NCBI GenBank assembly: GCA_039934035.1
Contig: JBDTMZ010000062.1
Span: 36,940-100,939 of the forward strand
Source: Solibacter sp039934035
GTDB taxonomy: Bacteria > Acidobacteriota > Terriglobia > Bryobacterales > Bryobacteraceae
Direction: 5' to 3'
Length of the DNA: 64,000 nucleotides
The notes below the pieces were generated by a model. That model saw only the letters and a program-made list of their open reading frames with translations. It made no database searches and was not told the DNA's origin. Position numbers and translations under genes: made by a program. The number at the start of each line of letters is the position of its first letter. Within the stretch, counting starts at the first letter, position 1. Below are positions 52,908-63,400 of the stretch, piece by piece.

Positions 52908-55900
52908 GCCGCGGACGTCGCATTGCACTCTGGATCGGCGGTGGGCTACTTGGCCTCATGCTGATTCTCCTTGTCGCCGGCATCACCATCGTTCGTACGG
53001 ACTGGTTCCGCAACATGGTGCGCGAGAAGATCATCGCCGCCGTTGAGGACAGCACGGGCGGACGTGTGGAAATTGGCGCATTCGTCTTCGATTGGACACA
53101 CCTGCGCGCCAAGGTCTCCAACTTGGTGTTGCACGGACTGGAGCCTGCCAACGTACCGCCCCTCTTCCGCGCGGACCTGCTGCAGGTCGATCTGAAGCTG
53201 CTCTCCCCCTTTCGCGGCTTTGTCGACATCGCCTATCTCCTGGTGGAAAAGCCTCAAGCGAACGTGATCGTTTCAACCGACGGACGGACTAACGTGCCCG
53301 CGCCCAAGGTCCCGGGAAAGGGCGACAAAACGGCCCTCCAGACCGTCGTCGATCTGGCCATCGGAAAATTCGACCTGCGCAGCGGAAATTTCGTCTTCGG
53401 CGACCGCAAGAGCGATCTCAATGCCAGCGGGGAAAACCTCCGCGCGCAACTCGACTTCAACCGGCTCACTTCGCGCTACAGCGGCCAGGTGGACCTCAAC
53501 CCTCTCTTCATCAACAGACTGCCTGTGAACGTGAAACTGCCGGTCACCCTGGAAAAGGACCGCATCGCATTCGACAACGCCGTACTGAGCTCGCCGCTGT
53601 CGCGAATCACCATCACCGGGTCAATGGAACATCTGGCGTCGCCGCGAACCGATGCTCACGTGGTGGCGCAAATCGCGCTCGACGAAGTGAACCGGGCTGC
53701 CGCGCTCGGCGTAAATCTTGACACTGTTCACGGCCCATCCACCCTGATGGCAGACTTGAATGCCACCGTGGATCAATCCGTGGTCCACGTAAAAAACGCG
53801 CACATCGCTCTGGGCCAAACCACCCTCGAGGCGTCAGGCAGCACGCAGCAGGCGGAGTTTCAAGGTATGCTGGCGCTCGGCGAATTGGGCCGCCTCCTAC
53901 GGTTGTCCGTCCGTCCGGAGGGCACCGTTCGCCTGGGCGGCACCGCCTCCTATTCGAGTGCTACTCAATATCACGTCGACGCCAATCTCGAGGCCCGCGG
54001 TGTCGCATTCCGTCAGGGCGCCACCCATATCTCGGGCGTCAGCCTAAATTCCAACGTGGTGGCGGACCCGGACCACATCGGTCTCAACGGACTTCGCCTG
54101 GGGGCGTTCGGCGGCACGTTGACCGGATCTGGAACGCTCGAAGACCTCGACCGCTTCCGCCTGAGTGGCCGGTTGAACCACTTCGACATTGCGGAATTGG
54201 CGCGCACCTTCGCCGCCAAACCTCTCGGATACGACGGCCTAATCTCCGGTCCCCTGCAGGCCCAAGGCAGCGTGAAGACACCGTCGTCTATGATGGCTCA
54301 CGTCGTGCTCGGCATCGCTCCGGGAAAACGCGGCATTCCCGTCTCCGGTAAAATCGATGCAGACTACAACGGGCGTGCCGATACCATCACCCTCGCTCGA
54401 TCCTTCCTTGCACTGCCGAATACCCGCGTCGACCTGCAGGGCGCGCTCGGCCGCAGCGTCCAGGTGCGCGTCGTTACGCGCGATCTGGGCGATCTTCAGC
54501 CGCTGGCTGGCGATCTTCCAGTGAAGTTCAACCCAGGTGGTTCGGCTATAGTGACCGCGACGGCGACCGGCAGCCTCAGTTCCCCTCGTGTGAGCGGCGA
54601 CGTCCTGGCCACGCGTTTCAGCGCGGAGGGCCGGCCCTTCACGCGCTTGGCAACTTCGTTTGACCTATCGCGAAGCGGCGCGGAAGTCAGCAACGGGTCC
54701 CTTTCACAAGGTGCGCTCCAGGCTACCTTCGCCGGCGCGATCGGCCTTCGCAACTGGAAGCCGGTCGATTCCGCGCCCTTGCGCGCCGACGTGAGCGTGC
54801 GCAATGCCGACGCGCAGGACGTGCTCGCACTCGCCGGCCAGAGTGCCAGCGTACCCCTCAGCGGCGCACTTACGGCAGATGTCCACGTCAATGGCACACT
54901 GGGCGACCCTCTCGGCAACGCGCAGCTATCCGTGGTCCGTGGTGCGATTCAGGGCGAGCCGTTCGATTCGCTCAGCGTGAACGCTGTCATGACCCACGGG
55001 GCCATCACCGTTCCTTCGCTCGCCTTAATCGCGGGATCGTCCCGCATCGATGCCAACGTGGCTTATCAGCACGCGCCCGGCACGTTGTCGCAAGGAACCT
55101 TCCGCGCGCACGTGAACAGCAACCAGGTACAGTTGGCTCAGTTTCAGAACCTGGTGAAAGACCGGCCCGGCTTGCGCGGTATTCTCAATCTGAATGCCGA
55201 TGCGTCGGGACAAATTGCCGGCGCTGTGCAACTCACGTCCCTCAATGCGAATGCCGGGGTGCGGGGCTTGGAACTGGAAGGACAGCGCCTCGGAGATCTC
55301 ACCCTGACTGCGGCGACTGCGGGCCAGAACGTCGAGTACAATTTGAATTCGAATTTCGCCGGATCGTCCATCCGGCTCACCGGGCGCTCCCAACTCGACG
55401 GACAGCACGCCACTGATGCCCGCTTCCAGATCGCCAACCTGCCGATCGACCGTGTCCTCGCCATTGCGGGACGCCGCGATCTCGCGGTGAGCGGCAGCCT
55501 CTCGGCGGACGGCGATTTCTCCGGCACGGCGGCTGCTCCGCAAGCTAGTGTCAATCTTACGGTCACCAACGCCAAGGCCTTCGATGAGCCCATCTCCCGG
55601 CTGCAAGGAGCGGTCTCTTACACCAACCAGGCCGTACGTGTTACGGATCTGCGGGTCACTCACACGGCGGGGAATATCGAACTGACTGCTTCGTTAGATC
55701 ACCCGGCAGGCAAACTCAATGAGGGCCGGGCGCAATTCCAGGTGCGTTCCAGCCGCATCCAACTCGCAGCCATTCACGCCCTGCACCAGGCGAAGCCCGG
55801 ACTGGCCGGAACTGCCGAGATTTCCGCCGATGGCGAGGCTACGCTGCGGGCTGGCGCTGCACCGCTCTTTTCTCGCCTGGACGCTCGTGTGGCCGCGAAC

Positions 55901-57691
55901 GGCGTCTCGTTGGATAAACGTCCCCTCGGCGACCTGACGGCCACCGCCCAAACCCAGGGAAGGGAAGTCCTGTTCGCCGTCGACTCCAATTTTGCGCGCT
56001 CCACAATTAAAGGCGCGGGACGCCTGCAACTGGCAAACGGCTATCCGGTGGATGCCCGCATCGATATCGCTAATGTCACCTACTCGGGGATCAATGCATG
56101 GATGCAGAATACCGTGCAAACCTTCGATGGTTCGCTCGATGGACAGGTGACCCTTAATGGTCCGCTGCAGCGCACGCAAGATCTGCGGGGTACCATCCGG
56201 GTGACGAAGCTGGAAGCCCACTCCGTGGCCTCGGCATCCGGGCGCAAGCCGCGCGTGAAGTTGGAACTGCACAATGAGGGGCCCATCGTGGCGGCGCTGG
56301 AGCGCGGCGTGGTGACTATCCAGAGCGCCAAAATTGAAGGGCCGTCCACCCATCTGGCGCTTTCCGGTTCAGCCCCCCTCGACGCCATCGCCCCGGTGAA
56401 TCTCCGTGTGGAAGGGGACGTCAAGCTCGACGTGCTGCAGGCGTTCAATCCCGACATTTTCTCCGCGGGTTCCGTCACCTTGAACGCGGCGGTCGCGGGG
56501 AGTCGCACCAAACCCGTAGTCAATGGACGCCTGCAATTACAGAACGCCGCTTTCAATATGGTCGATCTGCCGAACGGTATTTCCAATGCCAACGGGATTG
56601 TCAACTTCAATGGCACGGAGGCGGTGATCCAGAATCTGAGTGGAGAAACTGGAGGCGGAAAGATCGAGTTGTCGGGCTTCGCCGCCTATGGCGGCCCGGA
56701 ACTGCAGTTCCGAGTGTTGGCCACCGCCAGTGGCATTCACGTCGCCTATCCGCCCACCGTCACCACCCAGGCCTCCGCGCGCCTGACGCTGGCGGGTACC
56801 AGTGCCCGCAGCCTTGTTTCGGGCACGGTAGTGATACAGGACGTTGCGCTCCATTCGCACTCCGATATGGGCAGCCTCCTGAACTCCGCCGCCGCACCCC
56901 CGTCGCCGGCCAACGTGAGCTCCGGACTTCTCTCCGGCATGCGTTTCGACATCAAAATCCAAACCTCGCCCGACATCCAGTTTCGTACTACTCTTACTGA
57001 AAACCTCCAGGCGGATGCGAACCTGACACTGCGAGGGACGCCGGATCATCCGGGCATGCTCGGCCGTGTCACCGTCACCCAGGGCGAGGTGGTCTTTGCC
57101 GGAACTAAATACAACATTGACCAGGGCACCGTCACCTTTTTCAACCCCCAGAAGATTGAACCGGTGCTCAATGTCGACCTGACCACGACCGTGCAGGGGG
57201 TCGACGTATCGCTCAGCGTGTCTGGACCAGTGGATCGCATGAAGCTCTCTTACCGCAGCGATCCTCCCTTGCAGTTCACGGAAATCGTGTCCCTCCTCGG
57301 CTCCGGCAAGCCGCCGACTTCCGACCCGGTGTTGGCGGCGCGAACCCCGGTGGCGCCGCAGCAGAGTCTCGGACAGACCGGCGTTTCCACGTTGTTCGGC
57401 GCGGCCGTCGCCAATCCGGTTTCGGGCAGGCTGCAGCGTCTGTTCGGCGTCAGCAAGCTAAAGATCGATCCGCAGTTGACCGGCGCTTCCAACACGCCGC
57501 AGGCGACGCTCACCCTGCAGCAACAAATCACCCGTGAACTTACGTTCACCTACATACAGGATGTTACGCAGAGCAACTCGCAGATCATCCGCGTCGAGTG
57601 GGCGATCAGCCCGCAATGGTCCGCCATCGCAGCCCGCGATCGCAACGGCCAATTCGATGTAGACCTGTTTTACAAGAAGAGGCTTTGGTGA
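52904..57691 (+). CDS. TamB-like translocation/assembly module protein (DUF490 C-terminus)
   Basis: A 1595-residue envelope-spanning protein. An N-terminal membrane anchor (about 10-29) is followed by an AsmA-like opening (DWFRNMVREKIIAAVEDSTGGRVEIGAFVFDW) and a very long series of beta-strand repeats. The C-terminal TamB/DUF490 domain is clear: GRVTVTQGEVVFAGTKYNIDQGTVTFFNPQKIEPVLNVDLTT, VSGPVDRMKLSYRSDPPLQFTEIVSLLGSGKPP, and the final TFTYIQDVTQSNSQIIRVEWAISPQWSAIAARDRNGQFDVDLFYKKRLW. TamB with an Omp85 protein helps phospholipid transport and outer-membrane protein assembly. The GTG start overlaps the chaperone stop. Confidence 0.92.
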   Translation: MSRGRRIALWIGGGLLGLMLILLVAGITIVRTDWFRNMVREKIIAAVEDSTGGRVEIGAFVFDWTHLRAKVSNLVLHGLEPANVPPLFRADLLQVDLKLLSPFRGFVDIAYLLVEKPQANVIVSTDGRTNVPAPKVPGKGDKTALQTVVDLAIGKFDLRSGNFVFGDRKSDLNASGENLRAQLDFNRLTSRYSGQVDLNPLFINRLPVNVKLPVTLEKDRIAFDNAVLSSPLSRITITGSMEHLASPRTDAHVVAQIALDEVNRAAALGVNLDTVHGPSTLMADLNATVDQSVVHVKNAHIALGQTTLEASGSTQQAEFQGMLALGELGRLLRLSVRPEGTVRLGGTASYSSATQYHVDANLEARGVAFRQGATHISGVSLNSNVVADPDHIGLNGLRLGAFGGTLTGSGTLEDLDRFRLSGRLNHFDIAELARTFAAKPLGYDGLISGPLQAQGSVKTPSSMMAHVVLGIAPGKRGIPVSGKIDADYNGRADTITLARSFLALPNTRVDLQGALGRSVQVRVVTRDLGDLQPLAGDLPVKFNPGGSAIVTATATGSLSSPRVSGDVLATRFSAEGRPFTRLATSFDLSRSGAEVSNGSLSQGALQATFAGAIGLRNWKPVDSAPLRADVSVRNADAQDVLALAGQSASVPLSGALTADVHVNGTLGDPLGNAQLSVVRGAIQGEPFDSLSVNAVMTHGAITVPSLALIAGSSRIDANVAYQHAPGTLSQGTFRAHVNSNQVQLAQFQNLVKDRPGLRGILNLNADASGQIAGAVQLTSLNANAGVRGLELEGQRLGDLTLTAATAGQNVEYNLNSNFAGSSIRLTGRSQLDGQHATDARFQIANLPIDRVLAIAGRRDLAVSGSLSADGDFSGTAAAPQASVNLTVTNAKAFDEPISRLQGAVSYTNQAVRVTDLRVTHTAGNIELTASLDHPAGKLNEGRAQFQVRSSRIQLAAIHALHQAKPGLAGTAEISADGEATLRAGAAPLFSRLDARVAANGVSLDKRPLGDLTATAQTQGREVLFAVDSNFARSTIKGAGRLQLANGYPVDARIDIANVTYSGINAWMQNTVQTFDGSLDGQVTLNGPLQRTQDLRGTIRVTKLEAHSVASASGRKPRVKLELHNEGPIVAALERGVVTIQSAKIEGPSTHLALSGSAPLDAIAPVNLRVEGDVKLDVLQAFNPDIFSAGSVTLNAAVAGSRTKPVVNGRLQLQNAAFNMVDLPNGISNANGIVNFNGTEAVIQNLSGETGGGKIELSGFAAYGGPELQFRVLATASGIHVAYPPTVTTQASARLTLAGTSARSLVSGTVVIQDVALHSHSDMGSLLNSAAAPPSPANVSSGLLSGMRFDIKIQTSPDIQFRTTLTENLQADANLTLRGTPDHPGMLGRVTVTQGEVVFAGTKYNIDQGTVTFFNPQKIEPVLNVDLTTTVQGVDVSLSVSGPVDRMKLSYRSDPPLQFTEIVSLLGSGKPPTSDPVLAARTPVAPQQSLGQTGVSTLFGAAVANPVSGRLQRLFGVSKLKIDPQLTGASNTPQATLTLQQQITRELTFTYIQDVTQSNSQIIRVEWAISPQWSAIAARDRNGQFDVDLFYKKRLW

Positions 57692-57694
57692 GTT

Positions 57695-58210
57695 ATGGAC
57701 AACCAGACGTTTCAGATAATTATCACGGGCGCCACCGTACTGGCATTGCTTTCTTTCATGGCGCAGGGGCTCTTTGCGTTCCTGATGGTCCGCGTGACGC
57801 GAGAGACGCTCAACCAAATGTCGCCCACCGCGACGCGCATCAAAAAGATACTCGCGGTGGAGGAATCCCAGTTGAAGAAGATCGAGTCCATGGTGGACCG
57901 GGCGTCGTCCTCGCTGAACTGCGCCGAACTCTGCCTGAAGCGCGTCGGGGAGATCCCCGCGCTTTTCCACAAATTGGAACAGCCCATGGCGGATGTGAAG
58001 AACCAGGCCGCTGAGTTGACACGTAGCTTTGCGCGGGTCGAGATTTCGTCTGGAGTGCTCATCGAAGAAATGCAGCCCAAAGTTTCCGATCTCAAGTGTG
58101 AGGCCGTCGCTCTCTACCGGACGGCCCACATGGAGAGCCGGCGTGCGGTGCGGGACGTCCGGCACATCATCCATCATCTGACGCACCTTCGGCAAGTCAT
58201 TATTCATTAG
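57695..58210 (+). CDS. Hypothetical membrane-anchored coiled-coil protein
   Basis: A 171-residue protein, three bases downstream of the TamB gene. One N-terminal helix (about 8-33, IIITGATVLALLSFMAQGLFAFLMV) is followed by a long helical region with heptad-like patterns (ATRIKKILAVEESQLKKIESMVDRAS, FHKLEQPMADVKNQAAELTRSFARVE). No domain was recognised. It resembles small DUF948-like membrane proteins in layout but not clearly in sequence. It may belong to the outer-membrane biogenesis operon by position. Confidence 0.75.
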   Translation: MDNQTFQIIITGATVLALLSFMAQGLFAFLMVRVTRETLNQMSPTATRIKKILAVEESQLKKIESMVDRASSSLNCAELCLKRVGEIPALFHKLEQPMADVKNQAAELTRSFARVEISSGVLIEEMQPKVSDLKCEAVALYRTAHMESRRAVRDVRHIIHHLTHLRQVIIH

Positions 58211-58223
58211 AAAGGAGAATCGT

Positions 58224-58409
58224 ATGCCAGCAGCCAAGCCCGCCAAAACGAAAGGGGAGCGTAAGGTCCACAAAGTCATGAAGGAGTACAAGGAAGGCAC
58301 CCTCAAATCAAGCAGTGGCAGGAAAGTAACAGGCCGCAAGCAGGCCGTCGCGATTGCCCTGAGCGAAGCGCGTGAAGCCGGGGCCAAGATGCCCAAGAAG
58401 AAGTCCTGA
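58224..58409 (+). CDS. DUF6496 small basic protein
   Basis: A 61-residue, strongly basic protein with a good AAGGAG site. It reads ERKVHKVMKEYKEGTLKSSSGRKVTGRKQAVAIALSEAREAG, the DUF6496 pattern, including the conserved RKQAVAIALSEA block. The family is found widely in bacteria with no known role; a nucleic-acid-associated function is guessed from its charge. Confidence 0.85.
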   Translation: MPAAKPAKTKGERKVHKVMKEYKEGTLKSSSGRKVTGRKQAVAIALSEAREAGAKMPKKKS

Positions 58410-58482
58410 CACACCCGGCGCTGAATATGGCTAGAAGCGCGAAGTCCCTACAGGGCCGTCTCTGACAAAACAGACTCCCCCA

Positions 58483-60318
58483 CTAGAATTCGCGGACCGC
58501 GCCGCGCGACGCGCTCGTCGCCATCGCCGCGTACGCCTGTAGCGCTTTCGATACCTGGCGCTGACGGCCCACCGGCTTCCAGGCAGCAGCGCCGCGTGCA
58601 TTCATCGCGTCGCGGCGGCGTGCCAGTTCCTCATCGCTCACCTCGAGCCGGATGCTGCGCTGCGGAATGTCGATAACCAGCGTGTCGCCCTCTTCCACCA
58701 GCGCGATCGCGCCCCCCTCCGCCGCTTCGGGAGACACGTGGCCGACTGAGAGCCCGGAACTGCCGCCCGAGAAACGCCCGTCGGTAACCAGCGCGCAAAC
58801 TTTCCCCAGTCCTTTCGATTTCAGATAACTCGTGGGGTAAAGCATCTCCTGCATACCCGGACCGCCTTTCGGCCCTTCGTAGCGAATCAGCACAATTTCG
58901 CCGGCCTTCACCCGGTCGCCGAGAATGCCCTCCACCGCGTCGTCCTGGCTCTCGAAGATGCGCACCATCCCGGTGAACGTGAGGCTGGCGGCATCCACGC
59001 CGGCCGTCTTCACGATGCAGCCTTCCTCGGCAATATTGCCGTAAAGCACAGCCAGTCCGCCGTCTTTGCTGAACGCGTGTTCGACGTCGCGGATGGCCCC
59101 TCTCGCGCGGTCGACATCCAGCGCGGGATACCGCCGGTTCTGGCTGAAGGGCTCCGTGGTACGCACGCCGCCGGGCGCCGCGCGGAAAAATTCGCGTACG
59201 CTTTCAGCCGCCCCGTTCCTCACATCGCATTGCTCGATCGCTGCCCCGAGCGTCGCCGCATGCACGGTCGGAGTGCCCCGATGAAGCAGTCCGGCGCGAT
59301 CCAGTTCGGCGAGAATGCCGAAGACTCCGCCGGCGCGGTGGACGTCTTCCACATGCACGTCGGGCGACGAGGGGGCCACCTTGCAGATGTGCGGCACACG
59401 GCGCGAGAGACGGTCCATATCGCGCATCGTGAACGGCACTCCGGCTTCGTATGCCGCGGCCAGCAGGTGAAGCACGGTGTTGGTCGAACCGCCCATCGCA
59501 ATATCGAGTGTCATGGCGTTTTCGAACGCCTCGAAGGTGGCGATGCCCCTCGGGAGAATGGCAGCCTCCTCGCCTTCGTAGTAGCGGCGCGCCAGATCGA
59601 CAATGCGCCGTCCCGCTTCCAGAAAGAGCGACTTGCGGTCGGCATGCGTGGCGACGATCGTGCCATTGCCGGGCAGCGCCAGGCCTAGCGCCTCGGTCAG
59701 GCAGTTCATGGAATTCGCCGTGAACATGCCGGAACAACTGCCGCAAGTGGGGCATGCCGATCGCTCCATCTCGTCGGAGAGTTCATCGGAAACGCGCGGG
59801 TCGGCCCCGGCGATCATGGCGTCCACCAGGTCGATGGAGCGCACCAGGTCGCCCTGTTGCACCTTGCCCGCTTCCATCGGGCCGCCGGAGACGAAGATCG
59901 CGGGAATGTTCAGGCGCAGCGCGGCCATCAACATGCCGGGCGTGATCTTGTCGCAATTCGAGATGCAGACCAGGGCGTCGGCGGAGTGCGCGTTCACCAT
60001 GTATTCCACGCTATCGGCAATCAATTCGCGGGAGGGCAGGCTGTACAACATACCGCCGTGCCCCATGGCGATTCCGTCGTCCACGGCGATCGTGTTGAAC
60101 TCTTTCGCCACGCCGCCCGAGCGTTGGATTTCGCCGGCGACCAGTTGTCCGAGATCCTTGAGGTGAACGTGTCCGGGGACGAATTGTGTGAAGGAGTTGG
60201 CGACAGCGATGATCGGCTTTCCGAAGTCGCCCTCCTGCATTCCAGTGGCGCGCCAGAGGCTGCGGGCGCCGGCCATATTGCGGCCATGAGTGGTAGTGCG
60301 GGAACGGTAAACAGGCAT
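58483..60318 (-). CDS. ilvD: Dihydroxy-acid dehydratase
   Basis: A 611-residue iron-sulfur dehydratase catalysing the third step of valine/isoleucine synthesis. It contains the IlvD/Edd signatures SNCDKITPGM (C122) and ACPTCGSCSGMFTANSMNCL, plus the C-terminal GRFSGGSSGLSVGHVSPEAAEGG. Length is close to E. coli IlvD (616). No other ilv gene is in the window. The ATG at 60318 fits the conserved start (RSRTTTHGRNMAGARSLW). Confidence 0.96.
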   Translation of the reverse strand: MPVYRSRTTTHGRNMAGARSLWRATGMQEGDFGKPIIAVANSFTQFVPGHVHLKDLGQLVAGEIQRSGGVAKEFNTIAVDDGIAMGHGGMLYSLPSRELIADSVEYMVNAHSADALVCISNCDKITPGMLMAALRLNIPAIFVSGGPMEAGKVQQGDLVRSIDLVDAMIAGADPRVSDELSDEMERSACPTCGSCSGMFTANSMNCLTEALGLALPGNGTIVATHADRKSLFLEAGRRIVDLARRYYEGEEAAILPRGIATFEAFENAMTLDIAMGGSTNTVLHLLAAAYEAGVPFTMRDMDRLSRRVPHICKVAPSSPDVHVEDVHRAGGVFGILAELDRAGLLHRGTPTVHAATLGAAIEQCDVRNGAAESVREFFRAAPGGVRTTEPFSQNRRYPALDVDRARGAIRDVEHAFSKDGGLAVLYGNIAEEGCIVKTAGVDAASLTFTGMVRIFESQDDAVEGILGDRVKAGEIVLIRYEGPKGGPGMQEMLYPTSYLKSKGLGKVCALVTDGRFSGGSSGLSVGHVSPEAAEGGAIALVEEGDTLVIDIPQRSIRLEVSDEELARRRDAMNARGAAAWKPVGRQRQVSKALQAYAAMATSASRGAVREF

Positions 60319-60396
60319 GGTGGGTACCTATTTACGATAGCAGCCGGTGCTCGCACGACGCATATCCGGCCGCGCAGTTGTCCGCTAAATAGAAAA

Positions 60397-60421
60397 GGGC
60401 CTCCCGACCGCCGGGAGGCCC
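60397..60421 (-). terminator. Intrinsic terminator of the TonB-dependent receptor gene
   Basis: GGGCCTCCCG-ACCGC-CGGGAGGCCC: a perfect 10-bp stem with a 5-base loop. On the minus strand it is followed by TTTTCTATTT, a classical rho-independent terminator 15 bases after the receptor stop codon. It separates that gene from ilvD. Confidence 0.9.
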
Positions 60422-60435
60422 GCCATCACACCGAA

Positions 60436-63400
60436 CTAGAACTCGATCCGTGCGATGATCTGCCCGTTACGCTGCCCGGTCGCGTTGGTCGCGTCGATGC
60501 GGCCGAAGCCGGCCGTCGGCACGCCCTGCGCGTTCCGTGTCTGTGTCTGCAGCGGATTGCCCGACGTCGGTGCCGGCATGACAATCCGGTTAAACACGTT
60601 GAATAATTCCGCGCGCAATTGGATGCGGTACTTCTCCTTCACGCGGAACAACCGGCCCAGACTCAACTGCTCGCTCGGCACTCTGGCCTGGCGGTAGTCG
60701 TTGTAGTACGGCGCCGAGACGCCCCATTGACCCTGCGGCACGTCCGCCCAGGCCTTCGGATTGAGTACGAAGTCCTTGTTCGGATCGATGCAGTGGCAGT
60801 TGAGGTCCTTGACGAACAGCGGCTCGCCGGCCACGCGATTCATGCGCGTGCTCTGGAAGACCAGCGAATTGAGACTGGCCGTCGAACCCGGCACGCCGAT
60901 CAGCGTGCCGCTGCTGTAGCGCATCACTCCGCCGATCGTCCAACCGCCCGCTGCGTAGCGCACGACCTTATTCGACGTGACCTTCGGCGTTTCGTAATTG
61001 AAGCCCACCACGAAGATGAAGGGCTGCGAACTGCCTACCATCGATTTCTGGTTCGGACGGTTGAAGACGTCGTTCACGCCCTGTCCCGTGGCCTGTTCTT
61101 TCGCCCACGTGAACGAAGCCGTGAAGTCCAGTCCGTGCGAGTATTGCTTCGTCGCCTTCATCTGCAGCGAGTCGTACCAGTTGTTGCCGAGCGGCGCCCA
61201 CATCGGAGTCAGCCCGCTGCTGAACTGCGGATACGGGCGGAGGCTCTGCGCCACCGTCTGCCCGCCTGGATAGTTGGCGTAAGGCAGTTTGAAGCCGCGC
61301 TGCGCCGCCAGCGGCGAATCGATGCGCGACGTCAGTAACTGCTGATCAGCCGTGTTGGTACGGCTCAGGCCGAACGCGGCCAGGCGCTGGTCGGAAATCG
61401 CGTTGAGGCTCACCAGGCCGTTGGCGGCCGTCAGCCACGCGCCCCGGTTGCCCACGTAAGCGGCCTCCACCACCAGACTGCGCATCACCTGGCGTTGCAG
61501 ATTGATATTCCACTGATGGATCCGGCCCGGCCGGCCGGCGTTGGGATCCAGATAGTAATTCGGCGAATTCACCTGTCCGGGAGTCGGACGTCCGCCCGGA
61601 TCGAGGGTCACCTTATACAGATCCTGCGGATTGTAGACCAGCCCGTTCCGCAAGAACAGGGCAGGGTCGCCGAACGCTGGCGAGGTGAACGAAAGCTGAT
61701 CGATGCCGACGCCCAGAATCGCCGAATTGGTGAAGTATTGATACGTCGACAGGTTGGCGTACACCACGCCCCACCCTCCGCGGATCACGGTCTTGTCGTC
61801 GATTTGATACGCCGCGCCCACACGCGGTCCGATGGCATATGGATAGCGCGGGATGAACTTGCAGTTGCAGCGTCCCGCGCCGTTCCCTTCATACTGCATG
61901 CCGCCCAGCAAGCCGCCAGCCGACGGGTTCTTCACGCTCGGTCCGAACATGCTGTTGCGGTTCCAGATCTCGTGGCCCTGATCCATCAGGTCCCAGCGCA
62001 ATCCCAAATCGAGCGTCAGCTTACGTGTGACTTTCCAGGTGTCCTGCACGAAGAGCCCGTAGCGCGTGTTGCGCCACTGGGGATCCTGCGAGGCGTTCAC
62101 GGTAGCGTTGTTCACGGCTCCCAGCAGGAAGCTGGCGTATGGGAAACCCACGCCGCCGCCGCCCAGGTTCTGTCCCTGAGTGGAAGGCAGCCCGCTCTCC
62201 GCCGCATTGAAATTCAGCACGCCGCTGGCGCCGCGCGTATTGCGGTCCGTATAACTTTCCAGCCGGAACTCGCCGCCGATCTTGTAGGTGTGATTGTTGC
62301 GGATGTAGGTGACGCCCAGCGGAATCGTGAGCTTGCCGTACCAATAGTAATTTGCGTTCGTCGGCCCCATGCCGAGCATGCCGCCCTGCGTCGAAGTCAG
62401 GCCGCCGATACGCGGGAAGCCCGCACCCGTTGCGCTGCCCTTAAACCCGAGCAAGCCGGCCGCATCGTAATTCAAAACGCTGTCCGGCGAGCTGTCGGGA
62501 TTGAGGAAGCGTACGAAGCCGGCGCCCAGATGCAGCAGCAGCCTCGGCGTGATCGTCGAATCGAAATTCAGGCGCGTCGTGTAGGTGTACGTGCGCTGGT
62601 CGCGATAAGCGGTCAGAGGCGAAGGCAGGCCGTCCTGTCCGTTGGCTACCGTGTGATTCCAGTTCTTATTCAGGTAGAACGAAATCTTGTTGCCCGGCGT
62701 GATGCTGTGATCGATCTTGATCGCCGGCGTTGCCGAAATCTTGTTGTACTTCGGCGCCTGCCGCCAGTTGTTGATATTTGCCGGCGAAATCCGGCAGCGG
62801 GATCAGCGCCTGTATGTTCAACGCCACCGGGTCGAGATCGCTCTTGGGGATCATATTGAGAGGGAACGGGTTGCGCACCACCCGGCCGTTGACCGTTTGG
62901 CTGGTCTTCGGATCGTAAATCACGTTCTCCATCATGGGCCGTCCCAGCGGGTCGGTGCCGTTGAGCGTGCGTCCGGTGAGCGCGCCGCTGAAATCGCCAT
63001 TGCGATACGCCAGCGTGGGCACGGTATTGAGCGAGCCCAGAGAGGCGATGTCGTTGCGGAACTCTTCCCAGTTGATGAAGAAGAACGTCCTGTTGCGCCC
63101 GTTGTACACCTTGGGCACCCACACCGGACCGCTCAGCGAAAAGCCGAAATCGTGCTTGCGGCTGATCGGTTTGATGCTGACATACGGCCGTGCCGCATCC
63201 AGCGCTTCGTTGTTGAAGTATTCGTACACGCTGCCGTGGATCGCGTTGGTGCCGCTGCGCGTCGCGAACGTGAACATGCCGCCCGCCACCTGGCCGAATT
63301 CGGCCGAAAAGTTGCTCGTCTGCAGCGAAAACTCTTCGATCATTTCCACCGAAGGCTGGCCCGCGGTGGACGACGTATCGTTGTTGTTGGTGGTGTCCTG

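Noticed and set aside
58459..58482. GTCT ... AGAC hairpin before ilvD's 3' end as a terminator
   Set aside because: Only four paired bases and no T-run.
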